A DNA stretch of 64,000 nt from Linepithema humile (lineage: Eukaryota > Arthropoda > Insecta > Hymenoptera > Formicidae), in the NCBI RefSeq assembly GCF_040581485.1, contig NC_090128.1:31774931-31838930 (forward strand), read 5' to 3'. Positions 50,408 to 61,269 of the stretch are shown here, piece after piece (position 1 is the first letter of the stretch; each line of letters begins with the position of its first letter). A program made the translations under genes and the position numbers. The notes beneath the pieces are model-generated. The model was given only the letters and a program-made list of their open reading frames with translations, had not been told where the DNA came from and made no database searches.

Positions 50408-53400
50408 ATTTCCGGCTTCTTTACGGTTTCGCTGACCTCCCGGAAAGAGGAGCTCTTCTCGCATATACGCGTCCTCGGCGCTTCGCATCGATTTACCGCG
50501 ACATTCCGCATTCCCCGCTTCCGTGTGTGAAACCAATGGTAATGTCACATCGCGGGTTCCGAGGAATTCGCTAACTGCACCCGCTCGTCGCGGTTTCCTC
50601 GCTTCTGCACGGCGACGCTGCGCAAGAAACGCTTTTCTATCTACATATGTTCACTTGTACAGTCATCTAATGTAATTTGCAAAATTATACGCACTTAGTT
50701 CGGTTTTGCATAGTTTAGAATTAGATACGTCTACATATTTTATATCGCGTGCGCACGCGTGCACACTATTCTATTCATCTGTGGCGAATGTTTTATGTAT
50801 ATTATCCGCAATCGTATGTTTATAGCTGCGGATCACTTATATCGGCGAAGCAAACACCGTTAATTTTTGAACTGATTATAAAATCAAGATCAGCGAGCGA
50901 GATTAGCTTCCCGAGCTATAGTTTCTCTTCGTTTTATTGCCGTGGGATTTAGCACGGTATACGGTATCGTCATCTGTTATCCGCACGTTGCAAGCGTACG
51001 CACAGGCATGGATTGCATAGTCCAGTTCTTCCACTGAAATTCTGAGAATATCGCCAAGTGTCGCAAGCGACACCTGGCCTAAAAAACGCGATCTGAAAAT
51101 CGGTGTCACTAGGTGACAGAAGCTAATTCCCGGTTACTCTTCCCTAAAGGCTGATACAAAGCGAGACAAACCAGTACAATGGATCGTTGACACAAGGTCG
51201 GATCCGGTTTGTTTTAATATTTCAACATCGCCGCCGCGTGCAACTGCCTTTGTACGGCGAAGAAAGGATGAACAGTGTACACTTAACATTTGAATGTGTT
51301 CACGAAACCGGCCTTGAGACTCATTTACCGCCCGCGACCCTATAATTCACATTTCTCTTTTGACGACGAAGGTAAAACACAAACATCTTCCTATTCTTTC
51401 GTATACGAAGCACGAGCGGAAGAAAGCGAGATAAAAGAAAGCGAGTAGCGTGTGGCGAATTTCGTTTTCGCTCTCTTCCAGCTGATAACACTAAAAGCTT
51501 CTCCATTTCCGCGGTGGCCTTCCCAATTAGCGTGCTTTTTCAATGCGATCTTATTTTATCTCGTAACTGATGGATTTCACCTAAGTAAAAAAATATACAT
51601 GTGCATTTTTATTTCGTACTGCTAATAACATTTGCTAATTTAAAACATTTAGCGTGACGCACAAAGTTATTTCACAAAGTAATCGAGCAAGAAAATTGAG
51701 TCTAGATAATTGTGAACCCGTTTCTCTCCACGCGGCGGAAATTGATAAGTCCACTTTCAGTTTTATGATTATTCCGCACTGCGATTATCGCGCGAGTGCC
51801 CACTTATAAGGTAACGAAGAGCACAATGAGCCGTACTCTCTCCCGATGTAGAAAATCGAGGCCTCTTACGTCAGTTCGTTGTGAATTACGTCTCTTTGAA
51901 TTATCCTCTAAAGTCCCATAAATACAGTTAACCAGGATGGACGCCGACACTCGAAAGCATGCCTGCATTTTAAGAGCTCATTTTCACGTAATATCAGATG
52001 TGATCATAATCGTGGCCATGGCAACGGTAACCCTATTAGTCTTCAACTATTGGTACATCATTATATTAAATTTTTTAATCACCTAGCTTTCGTAATGTTG
52101 TAATATTCGATACCATGGCAGCTGTTAACGTCAATTGAAAGACTTTAGTGAATACGGTGTATTTTGCAAGAGAGATAGCAAAATATATAATAAGAAACAT
52201 CGCGTTCTCATCGATAAACGGATAATTAAGTAATTTTTTATGTTTTTATATTATTGTTATTATTACATATTTGCGAGACATGTACAGCGTCGTTTCTTAA
52301 GCTCTTTGTTAACGCGAGTGTCTTCGCCAATTCGCTCTGACGGGCTAAGTGGCACGACCACGGGATGCAGACAAAGCACCAAACCGCGTCGGTTCTCATT
52401 TAAATCTTTCGCGCCGGTCAGGACTATCTCGACGCTGTTATTCATACGGTTCTCTCTCCGGTGATACGACGCCTCCACCCACGTGATGCTTTTCTGTCTC
52501 CCCTATATACACTTTACCACTCAATATATTTTCCTGGCGTCTTAATTACGACATGGTTCACAAGTTAGAGGCCGCGCGCGTACTTGTAACGACAGAAGAT
52601 ATCGCACTTGTATCAAGCACCGTGAAGTTTATGGCCGGTGTTTTTCTTTTCCTCCGGCCGCGCGGAAAGAGAGAAGGAGACGCTAAAGCCGACGCTCCTC
52701 CTCGCGATACCGCGAGGCTTACACGAAAAGCTGGGAGTTGTCCTTGCCGTTATTGCCGCGCGTGATTTTGCTGCAACGTCGTGACAAAGAGCTCGCGTAT
52801 AAATATCTCCCGGGTTATACTTCTCGCAAAGTGCTTGAGTTTACGATTCGCGCTATACTTGTGAAACCTTGAATGGCAAATTGCAACATATACAAAATAA
52901 TAAAACCGATACGTTACACTCGGCTACATAAATATTAGCCTATATAACATACATCGGCGAACACCGTGATCGTTCGCCCACGATCGAAATCTTGCAGTCA
53001 ACTGGTTTACTCGGCCGAATTCGAACTCCGGGCAATGGCGATTCTTTAGGACTTCGGAAGTAATTCTCCTTCTTATCGTACATGTTCGAAACGTGAGTGT
53101 CCTTCTGATATCTGTTCAAATTTGCGACTCCTGTCTCCCATCAAGTCGTTTAATTTGGTCGTCATTTTTACGCGACATTCTCCGGCCAAGCTCCGAAAGC
53201 GCGGCTGTAATTCGTTCTGCTCGTGCGGGATTGTTCTCGTTCAACCACGCGGAGATTCATAACGCTATGATGCAGACGATGAAGTGTGGCCATTGCTGGA
53301 ATCTAAATATGGAGTTGCATTTATGAGATAAAATTGAATCGCGATATTAATGCTGCAAACCAGGCACGTCGGAGATTAGATTTCAAGCGTTTCCCGCTTA

Positions 53401-56400
53401 ATTTCGAAAATGATTTCTTATGAAATACGCCGGCTCGGCGGCGTCTTTCTGCGGACGGAGGCACAGTGCGAGATCCAGTATGATGAAATTTCACAAGTAT
53501 ATTATATATCGGTAATCCCGGCTACTGAAAGAGGCCGCCAGGTTTATGATTCACGCTAACGGTTTTTTCATTTAACAACCTTCATCCTCCGATATTACTG
53601 AATCGAAAAAAAGCGCGTTTTTAATACGAATATTGCAATCTTTGCTCGAATCGTTGCAACGAAGAGCTCACTTGATGAATGTTAACAAGCCGTGGCGCCC
53701 GCGCCAACTCAATCTCGAGTTTCTTATCAACATAATTATTTATTCTCTTGTTTGCGTAATTATCGTTTATTAGGCGGGACGTGGCTCGCCGCATTAATTT
53801 GTTGTGCAGCGCCTGAAGAAGTGCGTGACACACATCTCAATACTATATTACTTCACTCTATTACATCAATTATCATTACTTTTATGTGGAAGTCTTTAAT
53901 TACGAAGTGTTTTGTATGGAGTTACCTACTCTCGTTCTATCACGTATTGTCCCGAGGCTACCGTACGGTGGGATAACCTCGATTCAGTGCCTCGAGGCTA
54001 TCAATCATGTAAGGATTTCAGTTCACCAGCTCGTGGCTTGCAGCGTGATGTGCTGCTCATCGTGAATTTTGCAACACCGTGATCCAGCACTTCTGCTGAG
54101 AATTTGCCCTTACGCGGCGAAATCCCTTCACGAGAGCGGCGAAGGGAGAAACGTAGAAATGTCTCGGAATTAATTGAAATCAGCATAGTTAGGCGCCGAG
54201 ACAGGCGTTCCTTCGTGGAAACGACGACGCGGCTATTAATGGTCGGGATCGTTTCATTCATCGTTCCTCTCGAGCGCGCGGGGAGGAGTAACGCGAAGCA
54301 CGGTGGTAAAGGTCAATGCCAATCGCCGCCGAGGCGGCAAGCCCCTAACTTCGGTGTGGGAAGAATGTGATTTTTGCCGGCGTTCAGCCGGCAGACGTTA
54401 CATTCCCCGCGCATTTATTTACAGCGTACTAATTAGCGTCCGACTAACGGGACGGATAAAATTATTAATATTCCACGCCGGCGATATCGCGGAACGTGCT
54501 TTCACGCCTACCTAATTCGCTTAACTGCAAATATTTTGCCACAAAATCGTGTTCCCGAGATAATTACCCCCGTAAACTCGATTATACTCTTAATTCTCGA
54601 TTCGAAATTTTATATTCCACATAAACCGGAATGCTATTACTGAAAAGCATGTAAATCGCGAGCGACATTATTACTGTCTTTCACGCAAATGCACAAACTC
54701 TTCGATGAATAGTAAAGCTAAATATAGCCCTGCTGGACTCCTTTGTAGCGTCGCAAACTCGTATCCCTCTCCAAGTCATTTAATAGCGCATGATTGCTCG
54801 TTGTGAGTGTTTGGCCACACCTGCACGTTTATATCCAAGTTTGTTCCTATGTTCGCTTACGTGATTGCAAGCCTCGTCGCACGACTCCCTTCAAGGCAGA
54901 CGAGGGGGACGTCGTAAGAACTTCGAGGTACTATATCGAGCCATAGAAGCGTACATTTCCGTTGCTCAGAGAGAATAGAGCGATATTAAAAGACTTGGAC
55001 ATAAAATCTACCTTATAAAAAGAAACCTACCTTGAGAAAGAAAAATTATATTTAAAATATGTAAAAATTTTTTATCTATTAATTTAGTCAATATATTTTA
55101 AGTGTTTTCTTTAAAACTTGAAGCGTGGAACAATTTGTCGAAAAATTATTCTTTGCATGAATATTTTAACACAATATCGAAAAGATATTAGCGTATCAAT
55201 TTAATTATTTTGTATAAAAAAAACTGTTCAGCCTTGGAAGAAAGAAAAATGTTTTTCATAATTTTACAAGTAAATTATTTCTCGAAACAATATATAGGTA
55301 TTGCAAGTTTTTGTAACGCATTCGTTGCACGTGCGGTTAATTTTTAGCTATCTGGTTCGTCCGTTGCATGCCACAAACCGCGTGCATACCAGGATCGGGT
55401 TTTTCAAACATCCTTACGGTTACACTTTTCAGCGCTGGTCCGCCTCGATGAAAGAAATGCTCGGCCGTTTAATTTCGAAGACGACAACGAAGACGAAGCC
55501 GACGACAACGTGGTATCGATCGCAATTACCGGCGAGTAAGAGCGAACAAAACGAGCCGCGATTCTCTCGCCGAAAGAACGCGGAACACAGCCAAAGAACA
55601 GATGTCGTTCCACGGAATGTCGGCTGTTTATTACACAGAATATCGCGCGCTTGCATTCTTCTCCTATTTTTTATTACGCTAGCTTCTCTAGCTTCCTTTA
55701 CATTTTCTTCTTTTTTTCTTTTAGTTATAAATATTCAATCTATACATTTTCATTTATAAATGGAAACAATATTTTGGTAAAGCGTTTGTTTCAGGACATT
55801 TCAATCAATTTTTTTATTCTACTTTATTTTACGAATAATTTCATAGAATAAGCATAAGGAAAAAAGTTTACGATGTTTGTAACATATGTATCAATCGGAA
55901 TTGTGTGTCACACTTCTCACATTCTTTTTTTTTAAGTCATCAGGGCAAATCAGTTTCTTTACGTATAAAAATCTGCGTACGAAATGCAATAACACCCGGA
56001 GCATTAACCGGCACATGCATCGTGCCAATGACCCGGTTCCCCGTCAATAACATAAACGGCCATTCGTGTCCGGCCGCACCAAAATTCCATACGCTTCGTT
56101 CAAAGTAACTTTGCACGCAATCAAACCCCAATTCATCCCGCGACAAGGGTTTATTGGGCGGATCTCGCCTCGGGTGAAACTTCTGCCGAATATTTCTGCT
56201 GGATCACCTTCTCGCATCCCGCGGCCTGCTCCTTCCTCCGCCGATATAACGCGAGTTATACGCGCGCTGTCGTGCGCGTTGCGCGGTCACGGAACGTACG
56301 CACACGCAGCCGCGCACGTACCCGTCGGTGATAAAGTCGCAGGAATAAGTATTTATCTTCGAGCTAAAGTATCCCTCCTCCCCGTATCTCCCCGGTTCCC

Positions 56401-56874
56401 TCCTTTGGATCGGCGTCCTGCCGCGGAAAAGAAGGTCCTGCGGGCTGCGGACTCGCTCCCATCGCTGCGATAAATCGCCGTTCATTCTCGCGCGAGCAAA
56501 TCGTCGAGCGAGCAACAATGAGCCTGGCAACTTCTCCGAGTGGTTGGGAGGGGAGGGGGGGAGGGGGAACGAATGAGAAACAAAGAGAGAAAAGTACCGC
56601 GAGTGTATACGTATCTGATAGTTCGACCGTGAGTTATTAGTGTATGGCGTATACCGTCGTAAAGGAGCGCAAAACCCGCCTTTACGCCGCGAACCTTGAA
56701 GTAGTGGCGTATACACCACTCCGGATAGATCCGACGATAGCTGCAAGAAACGACGTGAAATTACGGCGAGAGACTCTTTGCGGCGATTTTAATGGAAAGC
56801 TCCCGGACGCGGCTCGATAGCGTTCTTTTCAGCGCTAATCATTATTTTAGCATCGCCGAGGACCTGCTAAACCT

Positions 56875-56884
56875 CCCCCCCCCC
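56875..56884. repeat. poly(C) run with C-rich tail
   Basis: C10 followed by CCCC/CCCCC clusters to about 56,907. The minus strand has G-quadruplex potential. Confidence 0.75.
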
Positions 56885-57562
56885 GTCCATCCCCACCCCC
56901 ACCCGCCGTGGCAGTAATCTACTAATTGCAAATTTCCATGCGCCGGATGCACCCTCAGTATACATTACAAATTATTCCCGGGCTTATCGGCCGACCGATC
57001 GGGACGATCCTTCGGAAATAAATTACGACGGAACACGGTTTAAGCTTCGATCATCTTGATCCGCCGCGATCAAGTTTTTGCGCGCACCAACAAATAAGCT
57101 ACGAGCGCCGGGCACTTTTTACACACCCTCGCGCCTTCCTATTTGCGATGCTCTCATAAGCGCGCGAACTTGCCGTACCGATTATACGCAAACACGAGCT
57201 GCTCGATTGCGATCCGGTAAAAGTACAAGTTCATTGTCGCGGGAAGGTCGATGGAAACGCTTGATTAATCGGAGCGGCGGTGGCCGCTAACCGGCCTGCG
57301 TTTCTCCCGCATCGATTATGCCGAGCCTTACGTCGCGCAGGTGCGTAGTCCGCCGGTCGGTTTGCTCGTCTTGCATCCGCGACATGAACCGATTCACTCA
57401 CGGATGAATTCCTTTCTTCCGCGCGTCGAGCGCGTTTTGTCTCTGGGGAGACTGAGAGATCGAAGCGATTTCTCCGCGAGTCTTTTTCGTTTTCGCGACG
57501 GACGAAACGGGTAGCGATTAACGAAGCCTGCCGAAGCCTATACGTCCAGCTATCGATCGATG

Positions 57563-57601
57563 AACTAGATATCGAGGGGAAATCTAGTTACTAGAACTAG
57601 A
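57563..57601. repeat. three CTAG-containing arms able to form two alternative hairpins
   Basis: AACTAGAT (57563-57570) pairs perfectly with ATCTAGTT (57582-57589). The same middle arm can instead pair with AACTAGA (57595-57601) over 7 bp with loop ACTAG. Confidence 0.5.
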
Positions 57602-57921
57602 GATCGTCGAACGAGAGTAGAAGTATTTGCATTCCTTCGTGAAAGGCCAATTGGACTAATTTCATGTAGTTGTTAATTGGAAACGGTGTGTGCACATGCT
57701 TGTATACGCAATATCCTTTAATACTATTATCTAATCATTTTAAATAGAGAGACAAAAATAAACAATCGTATAAAAAAGATAATCTTAACGATGAAATATC
57801 TTTTACAATATATTTTATTTGAGATAAAATATCGATGTGTCGTGGATTTGATGATTCATCATTGTCAAAAAGATGCCAATCCACTAATTATTATTGTTAC
57901 ATTATGTTACTATTTTGGTAG

Positions 57922-58661
57922 TTAAATTAACAAAAGGAATTTGCACGATGCAAGCTGAGAATAGTAAATGATCAGACTGGATTTCTGGAGCAGTGCATAT
58001 CTAGTCGAGAGAAGTGTCGCCGCCTCATACGGTCCGAGCATCGTCCCTTGACGGACCACTTCTTCTGATTCGTTCTGGCCGTACAAGGCTCGAAAGGCTG
58101 AATCGAGAAAGAAACATATACAGACAATCACATTCTCAGCCTTGCACGTGACAGCAGTTTTTGGAATCGTAGCTCATAACCCCTTAACCCACTTGACATG
58201 TGCAATTGATAAATTTCGCGAATTTAAAATACAGCACTTTTGAATCAACGCGAATGTCTATCTGTGTCTTAAATCTTGCCCAAAATATTATTTTACATCA
58301 TATTCAACTCTCAAATAAATCAATTGAGTTTGCGATACACAATTACATTGTTCGATCAATTTAATTATTTGTTTTACATTTTATAAATCTCGATTTTAGT
58401 TTTTGCCTATTTCGTAGTAATTTTATTATTGAATGAAGTTATGAATTTTATTGTGCTCTCTTTCTTTTTTTTTTTTTACTTCCATCTTGCATTGTCTTTT
58501 CTTTTGTTAGCTTCTAATTTTGTACCAGGGCAAACTCGATCGTTTATTCGAAGGTAAATCTTGTGAGATCCGATAAACAGGTGGCTTGTCAACGAGATGT
58601 TTAGCAACTGAAACCAATACCGTCCTATTAAAGTCGATGTACTCTGATTGCCTTTTTCCAT
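57922..58661 (-). CDS. weak candidate two-exon gene, about 103 residues, unknown product
   Basis: Read on the minus strand. Exon 1 is 58661-58526: ATG, MEKGNQSTSTLIGRYWFQLL, to RINDRVCP plus one base, with donor CCTG before GTACAA. Exon 2 is 58097-57922: acceptor ATGTTTCTTTCTCGATTCAG, then FRALYGQNESEEVVRQGT and MLGPYEAATLLSTRYALLQ, ending in TAA. Phases match (1 nt + 2 nt). The acceptor is strong and the exon 2 residues look natural, but the donor is mediocre. The exon 1 frame also runs on unspliced to a TAA at 58476, followed by an AATAAA within about 30 bp. The plus strand of exon 2 also has a short open frame. I recognise no family. Confidence 0.17.
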
Positions 58662-58669
58662 ACGACTAC

Positions 58670-59290
58670 CTTAACTGATGACATCTGGCCGACGTTCAGG
58701 AATGCCGAGCAATAACCGGTCCCTCTCTCGATACTTGCGGGATGGTATTTCTACCTAGATGAAATTCCTGAACAACGAGCGCATGTCTCGCGTCGAGCTC
58801 ATGCAAGTCTCATTTTTGACACACCGTAGAAACTGTATTTACGATTATTTCATTCCCAGGAACGGCCGATGTTCTTTTACAAGCACGACAATTATGCTGG
58901 CAATCGGAATCCGCGATTATTTGCGACTGATAAGACGTACGTGCGTAACGGCTACCTTGTTCCAGCAATCAAGATCATTTATTTCTCGTACGGAATTTTA
59001 ACATTTTTCATAGTGAAATATACAATTTACTTTCCATAAAATTGCACAGTCACTTCAACATCCGCCTTGTCTCTTCGGGATGCAGCGTTGTTCGCGTTCC
59101 TCGTTTTAGGTCAAAAGATTAGAGTCTCCCTTGGAGCGTAAAGAGCGGGACTCTCTCTGACCTCCTGCCGTCGCATCTGCGTTGCTTCCGGAAGCGGACA
59201 GGTGGGATGCAAATTATTCAATTAACGTCCGAACCTCGGGGCGCGTGGTGGTCATTCGCGAATTACGGTATGCCGCTCTTTACAACGGCT
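58670..59290. other. non-coding transition from AT-rich to CpG-rich
   Basis: A plus-strand frame at 58759-59001 has no support. Nothing else seen. Confidence 0.5.
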
Positions 59291-59461
59291 GATTGATTCG
59301 CCGAGAGAAAGAGAGAGAGGGAGGAAAGGGAGACGGACGTGCAGAGGACGATGCTCTTCGCTCTGCAGATAGCGTTGACACCTTGATTGGCAGCGCAGAG
59401 TGCGTATCGCCGTCGCGCGCCGTACGAAGAAGCAACTCCACGACGACCGTCGTTTATCTCA

Positions 59462-59520
59462 CGTCGTCGTCTTCGTCGTCGTCGTCGTCGTCGTCGTTAT
59501 CGTCGTCGTCGTCGTTGTTG
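59462..59520. repeat. (GTC)n trinucleotide repeat
   Basis: Around 19 imperfect GTC/TCG units with single interruptions (CTTC, TTAT, TTGTTG). In frame it gives poly-Ser or poly-Val, which explains two chance ORFs. Confidence 0.9.
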
Positions 59521-59574
59521 AGAGACGCGAGGAGACCATCTACGGCGAGATCGCGTCTCGCGACTCGATTCACG

Positions 59575-59589
59575 TTTTTTTTTTTTTTT
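59575..59589. repeat. poly(T) run (15)
   Basis: T15 just downstream of the GTC repeat. Confidence 0.85.
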
Positions 59590-60790
59590 CGTTCCGTGCT
59601 CGTGCGGATACCGCTAATTAGCACTGTGGCCGAGAAGATTTAAGCGTCGCGTTCGCGTTACGGAGAAAGTGGATGCGCGCGGTGGGCGTCGCGGTGTAAA
59701 CGATTCGCGACTTATTTCGCCGATTCCATCGGCTTATATAAATCAGCGCGCAGCCGATGTAATCGCCGTTAATTAAATTACAACGTGCAGCGGGCAATGC
59801 GAGTCCCGCGTTCCCGTTACTCGATTCGCTGGATATCTGTAATTAGTAATTGGCCGTTTTAAACCCGGCGAACACCCCGGGAGACTCGGGCGACTCGGGA
59901 TGTACGTTAATTTGTCACGGGCGTAAGTGATATTTATTGTGGCCCCGAGTTATTAATTGCTCGCGGCTAAGTAGGCCCGTTAACGCTTCACGGCGCATCG
60001 TGGGCAAGTCTTCTTGCGCCTCGCGCCGTCGCCGGGGACAAAGGCCGCCCCTTTCTTGCTCCGCGGATGGACAAAGGGTGGCCACCACGGCACTCGCGCC
60101 TCTCACGGACGGTTTCTTCAAGCGCGTCCAACAAAGCGCGACGCGACGGATTCCGGAGCGTGCACTTCCTCGGCAGATTTCAATCTTCCTGCGTGTAGTA
60201 CCGCAGACAGGTGCTAAAGGTACCGCCGTTTATCTCCTTTGCTGTAAACAGTGGGTAACACAGGATGAGTGGAGTGGCGTGCACCGCTGAGTATCGCGCC
60301 GGTTACGAAGATACTCGATCGCGCGGCGAAGAGGCGGCGAGGAGAGCTACGCTCCGTAAGTGTTCTGGAAGGGCGGGAGGGAGGGGGGGAAATATGGCCG
60401 GGGTAAAGGTAAGGAATATCGATGACCCACTATTTACGCGTGCTTGCGATATCGTTCACAGACATCGGGAATCGTTGCGATGGTATCTCGCTCTAAAGTT
60501 CTCATTACACTGCGAGGGATCGCTCTTCGTTGACCCGGGATCATCTCGCAGGTATGATCTGAAATCTAGGCGGTTAGGATAAAAAGCGTGAAAAGGGAGC
60601 GGGCCCTCGCGCCGGTGTCTTCCCCGCAGTACGGCTGACAGCGGTTAACAGTATTCGACCCCCACCTTCGTGTGAACATTATACACGAGCAGCGCGAGCG
60701 ATTCACCTCCGCGACGCACAGGTGGGTGTACACGAGCGAGAGCGACTCTCGCACGAGCATTCACTTGCACGATCGCGCGTATTCGCATAC

Positions 60791-60791
<1 letters not shown>

Positions 60792-60849
<58 letters not shown>
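60792..60849. repeat. (TA)29 microsatellite
   Basis: 58 bp of perfect TA/AT units in otherwise CpG-rich DNA. It gives Tyr-Ile repeat frames on both strands, which are artefacts. Confidence 0.97.
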
Positions 60850-60852
<3 letters not shown>

Positions 60853-61245
60853 GTACACGCGTATGTATGCGCGAGAACAGTCTGCCGCCGCGCTCGCTTG
60901 ACAGCCGTTGACAACGGCGACGGGGTGGTGGCCTAACGGCACTCCGGTGCCGCGTAGCGTTCATCTTACTCAAGAAACACCTCGGACACCGCGATCTCCT
61001 CCGCGCGGCGTGTGTAGGCGGGTTCAATTACCGTGGTCACCCGTTTGAACCCTGATCTCCCGGCTCCGATTGTGGACTCGCGATAACTCGAGTTAACACG
61101 CGAGACCGGCGCGACGCGCTGTTTTCACAGCGGATGCAAATGCGACCGCCTTATTTATTCGCAACATTGTGCCCGGACCGAGAAGACGCCCGTGACACAC
61201 GCGATCGTGCGGATCGTCATTTGTGCGAGCGCTCGTTCGCGACTC

Positions 61246-61262
61246 TTTTTTTTTTTTTTTTT
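61246..61262. repeat. poly(T) run (17)
   Basis: T17. Confidence 0.85.
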
Positions 61263-61269
61263 CTCTCAC

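Larger units (their letters stand above)
49430..57560. other. non-coding; alternating CpG-rich and AT-rich
   Basis: No supported gene. The longest frames (49541-50002 minus, 153 codons; 55301-55759 plus, 152 codons; 56204-56746 minus, 180 codons) lack family motifs and convincing splice pairs. The first is Ile/Arg-rich and the last lies in CpG-rich DNA. Poly(C) runs occur at 50396-50407 and 56875-56884. 54.98-55.3 and 55.64-55.95 kb are AT-rich. Confidence 0.5.

Noticed and set aside
56204..56746. 180-codon minus-strand frame
   Set aside because: Arg-rich translation of CpG-rich DNA with no domain and no splice support.
59293..59643. Plus-strand frame with a long poly-Ser run
   Set aside because: Produced by the GTC trinucleotide repeat.
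60645..61027. Four overlapping frames with Tyr-Ile repeats
   Set aside because: They are translations of the (TA)29 microsatellite on both strands.
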